The translations under genes were made by a program, and so were the position numbers. This document shows, piece after piece, positions 53,383-64,000 of a DNA stretch of 64,000 nucleotides. The stretch is from the NCBI GenBank assembly GCA_958510875.1, contig OY294068.1, positions 78,983,978 through 79,047,977 of the forward strand, written 5' to 3'. Source of the DNA: Endomychus coccineus. Its lineage: Eukaryota; Arthropoda; Insecta; Coleoptera; Endomychidae. The notes under the pieces were generated by a model. The model worked only from the letters and a program-made list of their open reading frames with translations, was not told the DNA's origin and did no database searches. Every line of letters starts with the position of its first letter. The first letter of the stretch is position 1.

Positions 53383-55250
53383 TCCTTCCTGTTCGGCAAT
53401 GGATCACGTGACAGGGCATCAGCCACTCGATTTAACACTCCTTTACGATATTTTATCTCAAAATCGTACTGCTGTAGGAAAATGCTCCACCGAGCCAATC
53501 TCCCACTCGGACTCTTTATTGAGTGCAGCCATTTCAATGACTCATTTTATCAATGCCCCACGCAATAGCCAAACATTCCTCCTCGGTAACAGAGTAATTA
53601 TTCTCGGCGGCTGTTAATGTTCGGCTAGCGTAGGCAATGATTCGGTCGGCTCCCTCAATATTCTGTGTCAATGCCGCAGCAATTCCCACATCCGAAGCAT
53701 CGGTTTGTAAAATAAATGGCCGGTTGAAGTCAGGACAAGCCACCACAGGAGCACTGGTCAACATATCTTTCAGTTTGTTGAACGCGATTTGCTGCTCCTC
53801 TCCCCAACTCCAACGTCGATGTTTCCTCAATAAGGCGGTCAATGGACTGATAATTTTCGAGAACGACGGTATGAAACGGCGGTACCACGAAGCTATTCCT
53901 AAGAAACGCCGGAGTGCCCTCACTGTAGACGGGCTTGGAATCTGCTGGATAGCTTCGATTTACTCAGGGTCGGTATGAATACCCTCGGCGGTGATTACAT
54001 GGCCTAAATACTTTATCGACGTGCGGCAGAACTGGCATTTTTCCGGGTTTATTTTCAGATTAGCTTTCCTTAATCGGCGGTAAACCTCTCTTAAATTCGT
54101 GAGATGTTCCTCGAACGTCTCTCCCAGAACAATAATGTCGTCCAAGTAAGGAAAGGCGTGTGGATCCATATCCGATCCGATGATGGTATCCATCAACCTC
54201 TGAAACGTTGCCGGTGCGGAACGTAAACCAGAGGCCATTACCTTAAACTGAAATAAGCCACGGCCTGGTACAGTAAATGTTGTTATGGGTTTACTTTCCG
54301 GTGTCAGCGGTATTTGCCAATACCCTTGCTTCAGGTCAATGCTAGTAATATATCTAGCCCGTCGTAGTTTGTCCAAGATGGCACTTAGATAAGGCAGTGG
54401 ATATGCATCTTTCACGGAGACTTTGTTTATCATCCGGAAATCAATGCAAAATCTCGGTTTTCCATCTTTCTTCTTCACCACCACAACGGGTGAACTCCAC
54501 GGACTACTTGACGGCTCGATGACTTCCTCTGCCAGCATTCGATCAACTTCCTCGTTGATGATTGCTTGCATCCTCGGATTCTGCGGTCGGTAACGCTGCT
54601 TTATCGGATCGGTCTTTGTTAATTTTATTTCGTGTTGAACCAGCGGCGTGGTTCCTTGAATTCCTTCAAAATATTTCATTTCTGTTTTCAGAAATCGGTT
54701 CAGTCTATCCTGTTCAGTTTCCGACAATGTTGCTAGTTGTGTCTCCACTTCATCACAGAAGCGCACACGTTTGACTGCCTTCGGTCCGGAACTAGCTTCA
54801 TTGGAAACTTTTTCACAATTTGTCCCAATCAAATTGTCTTTATAATACACCCCAGCGGATGGTAGATGTATTTTAAACAAACCGGAGCTCAAAATCTCCA
54901 TTCCTATTATCATATCCGATAATAACGACGGTAAATGCACGAATTCTGCTTCAATCTCACCACATCCAAAATGCAATGAGATTCGGTACGCGGTAGTACT
55001 AGGAACCAAACTACCATTGGCCATCCTAGTGCCTACGGCCTTGAGGGGAACTGGTCTTAACCCGGAATCCTCACATAACCTAACAACTGCGTCATTGATG
55101 AAAGAACGGGTGGCTCCGGTGTCCACGAGAGCCGAAAAAATTTAACCTAATACCCGGACTTTTATAAATGGTCGGTTTTCACCTAAAGTTTGAGCAGCGG
55201 TATTTTTAAAGATAATTCTTTCATCACACGGCGCTAAAACACTCTCATTT
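53352..55250 (-). pseudogene. pol: Gypsy-3 protease, RT and RNase H (multiple lesions)
   Basis: Protease LVDTGATRSFIND lies just after an in-frame TAA at 55142-55144. RT shows SSPWSSPVVVVKKKDG, TSIDLKQGYWQIPL and an intact PYLDDIIVL. A TAA at 53960-53962 (HTDPE-stop-IEAI) breaks the RT to RNase H junction. RNase H has LQTDASDVG and TEEECLAIAW, but a deletion of about 50 bases near 53535 removes the segment equivalent to MRPYLEGYRF and the TDH aspartate seen in Gypsy-2. A frameshift near 53390 then precedes integrase. Upstream, 55285-55587 is the degraded pre-protease linker. Confidence 0.92.
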
Positions 55251-55478
55251 TTCACTTTACTGTCTTTCGTCCCCACAGCCGTCTCTACTTTAACTTTACT
55301 TTCACACTTATTCGGTAATTTCGGTTTATTATCGGTATTATCGGTATTACAATCAACGGTATTTTCAACGGCACCGGCGGACTCCTTATATCCGCGGTGC
55401 GGTTCACAACAGTGGTATGGTGAGCGGTTTTCACTTCCTTCGTTGAGGCCTGTTCAACCGGGATCTGCTTCGGCCTCG

Positions 55479-57133
55479 CTACCTCGCAGTCCCGCGGACG
55501 TTTCCCTGTCCCGGACACGGACAATCTCGCGACATTATCCCAGGGCGGCGGCATCTTGAGCAAAATAATTTCGGTGGATTCCGACAATTATTTTTGCCAT
55601 GCCCCGTTTCCCCACATCTCCAACATGAGATGGGCTGTGTTGCGGTATTCGGCTTCAGCCTGGTAGGGCACTGCGTCCTGAAGTGGCCGCAGAGACCACA
55701 ATCCCAACAAGTCTGCTCAGGGATCTTCGGTATCCCAGACTTGACTGGCGATGACGGTTCAGGTGCAGGTTGCCTAACCTGCGGCTCCATAGTCCTTACT
55801 GTCGGACTGGAATTTGTGCCCTCACTGACACTGGGAAAATCTTCTTCTGCATGAGTTTCTGCTCAGCCTGCAGGTTCTCATACTCTTTTGCCTGTAACAT
55901 TAACGACGGCACGTCGTTAAAAGTCCCTTGCCGGATAAATTGCCTATATTCCGGCAATAAATTTCGGTGCAACCAGAACAGTTCCCGTTCTGCGGTCATT
56001 GCAACATGTCTCCTGATAAGTGTTTGCATATCCACAACATATGCAGCGGCGCTCTCATTCATGCGTTGATGCCTGCGGCTGATCTGTACTTCCAGATCAA
56101 TGTGTTAATTGGCATCCATGAACATGAAGTCTCTCTGGAAATCGGCAAACGTAGCCCAGCGGCTACGATTATTCCGATACCACAATAGTGCGGTCCCATC
56201 CAAAACTTCTGGTAACGATAACAATAAGGAGTCTTTTGGTGTATTTAGCTGCATAGCGCTCTCATCTAGGCGTTCCAGGAACGTAGCGGGATCTGACGTT
56301 CCATTGAATTGAATTCTGTATTGATTCAAAGGCGGAGCACTACCCGGAGCTGAGTAACTATATCCAGGCACATGCTGAACATGACTGAACGGGATATTGT
56401 ACCCTTGCGGAAAAACAGTAACAGGAACATAGTGGGCAGGTGCTTGCGGAACAAATGGTACCTGCGGAACCTTAGGGGCTTGTGGAACAAATGGTAACTG
56501 TGGAACCATCGGTAATTGCGGAACGGTCGGTAATTGACTCCACGCCGGTGTCACATCTGACGACGTGGTCCTATAAATCGGAGGGTTCATAGGATTCGGC
56601 GGGGATGAATAGATCAGCGTTTGAATCGGTGGTGCCGTCATTACCACAGTGTTCGTGTATGTTACTGTATTCGTAGTGGACGTAGTTGACCAATACGACG
56701 GCTGTATCCTCGGTGTGCTCCTTATTGCCGGTCTTGTTTGAACCCCCGAAGGACTAAACGTTGGTGTTGTGTTTAGTGCCACTTCGGTTGTCAAAGCCTT
56801 GGTTAGTGTTGCCATGGTACTGGCAATCTTTTCCAACATTCCACGCGGAGGGCGTATTATTCCTTTACGGACCCCCTTTACGCACCTACGGCGTAAATCT
56901 TCGGCGGATCCATTATGGTCAATATCAAGATTGGCCAGGACTTCCTGAAGTTGTGATTTCTTCAGTAAGTAAATCCAGTTGACTTTCGAATCAACTTCCG
57001 TAGTCTCAGTCTGGCTATTCTCGCTATTAGAGTAGAATTGCGCCATTTCGTCAAAATGTGCTGCCATTTCCTCCATACTGGTAGGCGCAGGCTGCGGCAC
57101 CTTAGGTATAGCACCTGTATACCCAGGGAACTC
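55479..57133 (-). pseudogene. gag: Gypsy-3 gag (start lost, stop and frameshift)
   Basis: Colinear with Gypsy-2 gag. The position of the Gypsy-2 ATG is ATA here (about 57133, IEFPGYTGAIPKVPQP). The SAP-like stretch WIYLLKKSQLQEVLANLDID, a proline-rich part with VPQLPMVPQLP repeats, and the capsid (FNGTSDPATFLERLDE, LDGTALLWYRNN) follow. A TAA at 56105-56107 replaces the Tyr of the ANYHIDLE motif, and a frameshift lies near 55795. The knuckles CWDCGLCGHFRTQC, CWRCGETGHGKNNC and CSRCRRPGIMSRDC are preserved. Confidence 0.92.
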
Positions 57134-57614
57134 TATTTTTCCAATCCAATTCAAAATCAAAATTTTCAACCCGAAAAATAAATTACTTTTCTCAGGGGTA
57201 GGTAACGGAAGAGGGTGCGGTAACCAAAACCAGTCCACACCTTCCTTCCAATAAGGCAGAAGCAATCAAATCACTTGCCCCAATTTGGGCAACGTAACTT
57301 TGATTTCGGGAGGTAACTCCAAAACGGTTGGGCCAATCCGCCCAAAAATATTACCAACGGCTTCCTTGGTATCGATTTACTTGGAAAGGAGCTATGACTT
57401 GCCCAATCCGGGTTACGATTGACTGGGAAAATCAAAGGGCAAAATATGGGCAAAAATCAAAATTTGGGCAAAACACATTGTAGTTAACAATTCTACACCT
57501 CACGGAACAATCGATTTTTCAGTCAGATTCTCTGTTAACAACTTGATGTTTCCCCTGAAACGGGGAACAAGTTTCTGTCAAAACTTTTCCAAATTTCCAA
57601 AATTCAAAAACAAA

Positions 57615-57655
57615 CTCCTGGGGATGGATCGAAAACGTATTCGAAACGTCGGGGA
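57615..57655 (+). ncRNA. Hammerhead-like relic in Gypsy-3 leader, antisense
   Basis: CTGGGGA at 57618-57624, then a stem and loop, GAAA at 57643-57646 and GTC at 57648-57650. Identical in this stretch to the Gypsy-2 copy, and again antisense to the element. The core has one changed base. Confidence 0.45.
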
Positions 57656-57806
57656 CTTGAAGCTTGTTTTTCTGTCACACTATTTCTGAAATTTCATTCA
57701 AAACGAACTACCGCTTCAATTGCAATAAATTATTCAACATTTCATTTTTCGGAATCAAAAAGAAACGAAATTCCCTATTTGTCAATTTTCAAAAGTCCCT
57801 GCTCGT

Positions 57807-57814
57807 GGGCGTCA
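57807..57814 (-). other. Gypsy-3 primer-binding site (mutated)
   Basis: TGACGCCC on the minus strand stands where Gypsy-2 has TGGCGCCC, followed by CACGAGCAGGGAC. One substitution lies within the part complementary to the tRNA end. Confidence 0.55.
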
Positions 57815-57817
57815 TTT

Positions 57818-59814
57818 TATAACGTGACCTTGTCGCTTTTCGGTAAATTGCTTACTGCGGTAAGCTTCGAATCCTCGGGCGCCAGATTTTCTGAAGGTTA
57901 ACTCCTTTTGAGGACTTCTGCTAGGGTCCTCTCCACAAGGCTTGTCACTATGCTATCTAAAGATAGCCTTGTCCCTAGGGTAGCTACAGTGAAGTATAAC
58001 CAGAGTCCAATGGGCAGAAAACAGTATCGAAATTGTAGGCTTTAATTACAATTGATACCTGGTTATAACTTAGCTCGTTAAAGATGGAGCAGAAATAATT
58101 TAATAAAACAGGGAATTCCAAATATTAAAATATATAATGATTTTAACAAGTACACTTTCAGAATAATCCATTTAAATGCAATTGAACGATATTATTTCAC
58201 AAAATTTACACCCAGACGGAAAATGTAATGAAGCTCAAACGGTAAATGAAAACTCTTTCAAGAAATCAACTCTACTATAAGTTCGGTCACTAAATTCCAT
58301 TCAGCGGTACGGGATCGGTTGATAAATGATTCAGAATGATCAATTTGCGGAAAAGTACGAATCAAACAGGTCTCAGCGTAATGAGCGGTATTCGGTAAAT
58401 TTTAGATAGCAGCACTAATAAATGAAATGTTCAAATCACACTACGATATATTCAGTTATTAATTCGGTTGGTTCGGAAAATATTGTTTGCACTAGTTTTC
58501 CGATTGTACGATATCAGATTTTATTATGTTTCGGTTAATTACTCCAATTGAGTTTATTCTGTCATCTCACCCACCCTTGTACTAACTTTCACGGAGTACC
58601 CGGTAATTGTGTGACAGTGTTAGATTTTATACACTTTATAGATTCAGAATCTAGACAATTAGGGTTTATACTTCCGGGGTGACACAGTGTGCACAAACCC
58701 TAACTATCACATCTGCAATAACCCCTATATCCACGGCCGAGGACTTCTCATAGTATTAAGGGAATTATTACGATTCTCAATCACACAACCACCCCCAGCT
58801 TATACTTCTGGAGTGACACAGTGTGCACAAGCCGTTGGTGGTTTGGTCGTCTTAGGATATACTTATACTTCTGGAGTGACACAGTGTGCACAAATATACC
58901 AAAGACGCCCCCGTCTTTCAAACATACACACTCTGTTCGCACCACACAATTACTTGAATATTTCAATTCACGCGCGAATTCAAATCGTGCGCGATTCGAC
59001 CTAGGATAAACTAGGATAAATTCAAATTCACCAATTCAAATTACTGAATACTACGGAACTCAGGTATCGTACAAACGTTTACCAATTACAATAACAATCA
59101 TAAATTACGGAAATCAATATATCGTAATGCTCAAAAATATAAACTATTTGCTATCATTTACCTTTTTGTAAAATTCACAAACACAAACGGAACACTATTG
59201 TTACTTCACAGCTTTTAAATATCTGACTCACACTCGAATAAATTCAAAAACACTAGAGAGCTACTTTACTGATCAAAATTCAGAAACACAAGAGAGAGAT
59301 CTTTCGGCTGTCACGGCTTTTATATGTTTTCCGAGGTTCTGGACAGGTCTGCTCCACCAAATCCTTATTTTTCTGCCAATGGTTTTTACTTATGCCCCGA
59401 ACAATGGTTAAAAGTGACGCTACTTTTTAGATCTAAAATTCGCGCTCATGATATCACACCAGTTCTTCCCGGCGGACTAAACAAGTGTTATCGGAGTTTT
59501 TAGGTTGTTCGCCCTTTTTATACATAAGGCTGCACAAAGTTTGGTGTCTTAACTAGCCAGACCCCTGTTTTTGCAACATATTTTATCGGAATGGAATGCA
59601 ATTTTGAACGGGCATGAATTAGATTCATCTATTTGAATAATTATACTTATTTGAAATTACGGAGATTTAGAAAAGTGACAATCACGGAATACACATTCGG
59701 AATTCATTCATATCTATTGAAATAATGAACTGTTCAAACTGAAATTACATGTAACATCCGTATTTATTGCCTGATCTAAATTGAATAATCTTTCAAAATT
59801 TAAGCTTCGTTACA
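57818..59814 (-). repeat. Gypsy-3 5' LTR (about 1997 bp)
   Basis: Matches the 3' LTR with few substitutions. It is longer mainly through a short insertion near 58122-58155 and small differences near 58330 and 58652. It is followed by the ATGT duplication at 59815-59818. Confidence 0.95.
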
Positions 59815-60139
59815 ATGTCTTTTCAGTTCCTAGTTGTAAGATTGTAATCATTCCCGTTTCTGTATCTTCAATACAACTTTCACTAATTTCCTATTCCAAA
59901 TATTTTTCACTGAAAAGAAAACAATAATACAAAAATTCCAAAATGAACTTAAATTACCTAGTTAGAAACATACCTATTGATTGTATCTTGAGAAGTCACC
60001 GTTTCCATAAGTAATGTTCCGTCTTCCAAAGTTCGATAATTGTGAAATCAAATTTGTTCTCTATGTTTATCTCAGTTTTTTCATTATTATTGACATTGCA
60101 GGCATTCTGCAAAACCTTTCTAGTTCTAGACGAAAACAT
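59815..60139 (-). pseudogene. Uncharacterised DDE-like protein, 5' part with exon 1
   Basis: ATG at 60139 (MFSSRTRKVLQNACNVNNNE). After a frameshift, exon 1 ends with a GTATGT donor at 59973. The intron is 59910-59973, with acceptor TTTTCTTTTCAG. Exon 2 reads SEKYLE, a TAG, then EISESCIEDTETGMITILQL up to the Gypsy-3 insertion point, and continues in frame at 47468. It is the start of the gene whose rest is at 45440-47468. Confidence 0.6.
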
Positions 60140-60699
60140 TGTACTGCAAAAGAGATACACCGCTCCTAGGAACACACTCCTCGCCGGATTAATTTGAAAT
60201 AAAAGTTGAGGAGGGAGGTTAGGAGTTTGGCATTTGAGTCGTAATATCTCCTACGTGCCAACACGTATGTAGAAATATCTCCAATGTGCTATTATAAATC
60301 TGATATAAACACATAGGATATATTTCCGTATGTGACATTTTGTTGATTTTATAGTAGACGATAAAAACGTATAGTACTTATGTATCTCTCCTCCAAAACC
60401 CGAGGAATGTTTCTAATAGTAGTAACCGATATCTTCAATCGAACAACCTTGCAATTGTACCTATAGATGGCCTAGCGGATTGGAAAAATGGGTATGAAAG
60501 ATACACTTTGTTTTGCACTTGAAAGCAAACTTTAAAAAGTTTTGCATTTGATCTTATTCACTTGAGACAAATTAATTTTCTCATCAAATTTCAATCATAA
60601 CAAAAAATCCATACATTTTTTATAATTTATTGCAACATAGAACATGAAATAAAAAAAATAAAAAAAGAACAATTTTCCTAAATCTCGACTACTGGTTCT
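60140..60699. other. No gene recognised
   Basis: Spacer between two relics of DDE-like multicopy proteins; it would contain the 5' flank of the gene ending at 60139. No terminal inverted repeat was recognised. Confidence 0.4.
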
Positions 60700-61603
60700 T
60701 CGTCTTCGCTTATGTATTCCTCTTCTCTGTTTCTCTATTTTCTGATTCCGTACTTTTCCTGTCAATTATCTTGTAAAATTCCAAGATTTTCATAATGTTT
60801 TTTCAGTACAATATCAATGGAAGACTCATCCCCTTTCAAAGAATTACCCATTCTCATTTGCTTGGGTTTCATGTTGTCTGCTATTCTATAATTTTTGTTT
60901 GTTACAGTACGAGGGGCCCCTAGATCTGATTTATATAGAACTTCTCTCTAAATGGTTACATTATTGGTCTGAGATTTGGCAAACATGAATCTTTTTGATT
61001 GATTGAACTTGAAATGCCATTGTCCCGGTTTTTTAAGCACTTTATAAGCTTCAGTCTTCCAGTCGTAAATTTCCCATCGATTACTACAATTTGTTAATCT
61101 CAGAGCGGTAGAATATTTCCCTTTCGATCAATAATTACATTTAGTTTTTTTATCTGTTTTTCTACCAAACCAAAAACACGGTCAGAGGGCAAAAAGGAAT
61201 GTCCTACTATGGGAAATGCTATTTCCAATTTTTTTATATGAGCGGGTACTTCCGTCACAAGCCAATAGGCCAACATGAACAATCAGGCGGTGTTTTTATT
61301 CTGCCCACCACAACGATCCGCGAAGTGCTGAACTTTTCCAATTTTTTGTTGGAACTGGTGAGATACCAAAACATGATGAACTGCTCATGCGATAGAATTG
61401 GAATTTTTTGGAAATTCTGTTTCTAACCACACGAAAGATCTTGTATTCTCAGGCAATAATTTACGTTTCGAGTTTCCACAAACGACAGTGAAGCTATACT
61501 GATTTATTGGTTGACAAAAATATGCCGATTGGTCTGGAAGTTTTGGCAAGGCCAAATTTTTTGGCAGTCGAATGCAAATATTTGCACATCTTCTTCAGAC
61601 TTC
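60700..61603 (-). pseudogene. Second uncharacterised DDE-like multicopy protein, C-terminal half
   Basis: From the piggyBac junction leftward the frames read VQIFAFDCQKNLALPKLPDQ, SFTVVCGNSKRKLLPENTRS, a degraded DxCGGQNKN block, MLAYWLVTEVPAHIKKLEIA and FPIVGHSFLPSDRVFGLVEK. Then come YDWKTEAYKVLKKPGQWHFK, SDLGAPRTVTNKNYRIAD and IDIVLKKHYENLGILQDN before the end near 60765. At least four frame changes or stops are present. FDCQ, the CGGQNKN-type block and the GHSFLPSDRVF block parallel the LDLQ, CNYQNRN and GHTMMEADSVH blocks of the gene at 45440-60139, so both are probably members of one broad superfamily. Confidence 0.55.
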
Positions 61604-61620
61604 TTAACCCTTTCACTGCG
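61604..61620 (+). other. piggyBac terminal repeat at TTAA target
   Basis: TTAA at 61604-61607 is followed by CCCTTTCACTGCG. piggyBac-type elements insert at TTAA and their ends begin with CCC. It lies at the 3' side of the transposase and interrupts the relic at 60700-61603. Confidence 0.75.
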
Positions 61621-63360
61621 GGACGTGGATTTGCAGTCAGTGCTCTGTGTGCGGCATTGGGCAGCCTTTGCGGGTTCGTCCGCTTCCCGCAGTTGAACCA
61701 TAAACACGTTTCGTGGATATGTACGCTACCCGCAGTTGCAACAAGTCAATCAAAATTGATTGGGCGGCTAACGCACCACTAGTGTGTGCCTAGGATTGCT
61801 TGAAAATAAAAAAGAAACGCAAATAATCTTCTTTATTCATCACATTATAAAAATAAAAACAGTAGTAAATTTGTATGACAAAAAACCAAATGTCAGTTTC
61901 TAAGTAAAATATATCAAATATTCTTGACAAAAGATATTTTCAAACAAACATAAATTTTACATCAATACTTTTTTTTGGTATGATATTTTTCGAAACATGT
62001 CAAAATGCAAAGTGGCACATTGCACTGGGCACATCTGAATGAAGTCTCTTTTCTAATTTTGTGTCTTCGGCATACCACACATCTCTTGGCAACGACTTTG
62101 TTGTTTTGATTCTTCTCTACGTGGCTGGGAAAATGCCTTGCCACCAGCCTCATTGGCACAGCTTCCCCTACGGTTTTGCTGCTATTGGCTCTAGGCCTAA
62201 CCATTTGATACTTTCATCTGAAACTTCAACAACGGCATATGGTCGCCCGTTTTCACTTTATATATAACGTGAGCATTCAAGACGCTGAGGTCTAGGAGGT
62301 GGAGAAATACTTTCTTGTACCACTTTATGGTTTTTCGTACGGACTCTGTAGAACTAAGCAACATGTCTGTTTTGTCAATGGCTCCCATGTTTTCATTATA
62401 ATTTAAAATACACGATGGCTTTTGTTTATCCTCGCCTTGTAATGTCTTACCACAAATTATCATTTCGTCAGTATGCATTGTCGATAGCATCCTAACTTCA
62501 CGCTTATCTTGCCATTTTGTTGCTAATATATTTTTTGTTGAGTAACATACGTATTCACCCCTTTTCAATTTTTCTTGTAATGGTGGCATGTGCTTTCGAT
62601 TCATCTTTACGGTTCCGCAAGCATTTGTTTTCTTCTCGTGCAGTATTGAGAATAATGATGGACTGGTGTACCAGTTATCAACATATAGGGAATGTCCACT
62701 GTTGAGGTATTTTTCTAATAATGTCAGCACGATACTTCCTGAAATTTCCAACTTCGGGAAATTGAGTTATCTCCGTGTTAGACCCTGTATATATTATAAA
62801 GTCAAGTATGTAACTTGTCTCACAATCGCACAGAATAAACAATTTGATACCAAAACGGTGACGTTTTGATGGTATGTACTGTTTGAATGATATTCGTCCT
62901 TTGAATAGCATCAAACTTTCGTCAATACATACATTTTGAAATGGTTCAAATGAATTTGTGAAGCATTGTCTGAGATGATCAAGTATCAACCTGATTTTGA
63001 ATAACTTATCATTTTGGTTGGGATTATCATTGTCCCCAAAATGCAACATTTTTAGCAGAAGTAGGTGCCGGTCACGTGGCATAATTTGTCCAAATGCAGG
63101 TGTGAGAAGGAATGAGTCAGTGCTCCAATAGTCATTGATTCTTTGTTTTTTTGTAAGTGGCATAAGTAACGTGACAGCTATAAATATATACATTTCGTGG
63201 CGGTCCACAGGAGTCCAGCTTCTAGCACGTGATGAGGCAGAAAATCGTGTTTTAGTGGATAGATGTTGGTAATAATTATTCGTTTCACTCACTATATTGT
63301 CAATAAACTCATGTGAAAAAAATACTTCAAAGCATTCCAAAACGCACACATAAAAATTTT
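61608..63360 (-). mobile_element. piggyBac-type transposon, right end not found
   Basis: Bounded on the left by TTAA and CCCTTTCACTGCG. The transposase covers 61962-63349. No matching GGG-TTAA end was found before the window end at 64000, so the 5' terminus is lost, unrecognised or outside. Confidence 0.8.
61962..63349 (-). pseudogene. piggyBac-type transposase (PGBD4-like), two frameshifts, N-terminus missing
   Basis: Frame 1 (62678-63349) reads VDRHEMYIFIAVTLLMPLTK, YWSTDSFLLTPAFGQIMPRD and CIDESLMLFKGRISFKQYIP with the first catalytic aspartate. Frame 2 (62197-62751) reads HSLYVDNWYTSPSLF with the second aspartate, and NMGAIDKTDMLLSSTESVRK with the third. Frame 3 (61962-62204) ends in the Cys-rich domain KRCVVCRRHKIRKETSFRCA and CNVPLCILTCFEKYH, which binds the terminal repeats in this family. 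Frameshifts lie near 62750 and 62205. The acidic N-terminal region of about 100 residues found in intact members is not visible. Confidence 0.92.
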
Positions 63361-64000
63361 GTTTTCATTCAAACAGAATAAATTTATGTCAAATAAATGA
63401 TCGTTTCATATATAAGCAAAGAAATATATTCTTATAAGAAGATTAATATAAGTTTATATCGTAATATTAGATCTGATCATACTTATATTTATAACAAAAT
63501 TTAATGAGTTTGTTATAAAATTATCTTATACTTCTTCCAAACAAATATATGATTAAAACAAAGTTTCATAATATTAGGTTGATCATTGTAAATTATTTGA
63601 TTCTAACAAATGATTGTTTAAACACAAAACTGTAAAGTCTTCATTTCAAGAAATTCATAATGTTTTGCCAAAAATCAAATGTTTGCCAATAATTCGTAAC
63701 GTTCTTCAAATAAAATATTATATTTTCATTGAAATATTGAATATATCTTGTTTTAAAATATTTAGGTTTTGAATAAAATATTTTTCATAATCTAGTCAAA
63801 TATTTGTCTATTCTTACTCCAAGCATTTCAATGCTTTACTTGAGTTTCTCAAAACCTAAACCACTATACAAGAATATTAGACAGGTTGAGAAAATATTAT
63901 TTTGAATAGAAAGATCTAAATTGTTTCTGATCAAGAGAAGCAGGCTCTGATTCATCCAAATGCAAATATAGGTAACCAACTTCTTAATAGACGATAATAT
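63361..64000. other. No gene recognised
   Basis: Very AT-rich sequence after the piggyBac transposase; no terminal repeat or coding motif was seen. Confidence 0.4.

Overview
This window is eukaryotic and almost certainly from an arthropod, most likely an insect. It is AT-rich and intron-bearing, its only credible non-transposon gene is one short three-exon gene, and it is packed with insect-type mobile elements: Ty3/gypsy, copia, Jockey/CR1-type and R1-type LINEs, Penelope, pogo, piggyBac and hAT. No bacterial or CRISPR features were seen. The species cannot be named from the sequence.

Layout. 1-5298: Gypsy-1, minus strand, cut by the window start, with 5' LTR at 4131-5298. 5300-12720: AT-rich DNA with dispersed repeats, a 90-aa three-exon gene (9158-9709), an R1-type LINE tail and a hAT relic split by a palindromic insertion carrying two hammerhead-ribozyme motifs. 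12720-19500: mostly unannotatable, with two transposase-type relics. 19525-20478: a TA array and a deleted Penelope-like element (GIY-YIG nuclease between inverted hammerhead-bearing arms). 20800-40530: one minus-strand LINE split by a copia element (21482-26174, duplication GTATC) and by Gypsy-2 (28193-38117, plus strand, duplication GTAT). 40660-42470: an LTR relic, degenerate repeats and a SWIM-type pseudogene. 42480-45131: a nearly intact pogo-like transposon with TA duplication, terminal inverted repeats and a PHD-like finger. 45440-60139: an uncharacterised, apparently DDE-like gene split by Gypsy-3 (47469-59814, minus strand, duplication ATGT). 60700-61603: a second relic of that type, entered at TTAA by a piggyBac element (61608 onward).

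The most interesting system is in Gypsy-2 and Gypsy-3. After the integrase, and overlapping the pol stop codon, each carries an extra reading frame for a Ser/Thr protein kinase. In Gypsy-3 the kinase domain is full length (HRDIKPEN, DFG, APE) and is followed by another small zinc-knuckle ORF. In Gypsy-2 only the N-lobe remains before a GAAGA-rich minisatellite. Both frames lie inside paired LTRs with matching target duplications, so they are element cargo rather than adjacent host genes. In both the beta-3 lysine position is acidic. Both elements also carry, antisense in the leader between primer-binding site and gag, a hammerhead-like relic of the kind found in the Penelope-type insertions elsewhere in the window.

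Coordinates of LTRs, target duplications and splice sites were read by eye. Domain calls rest on motifs, not on searches.
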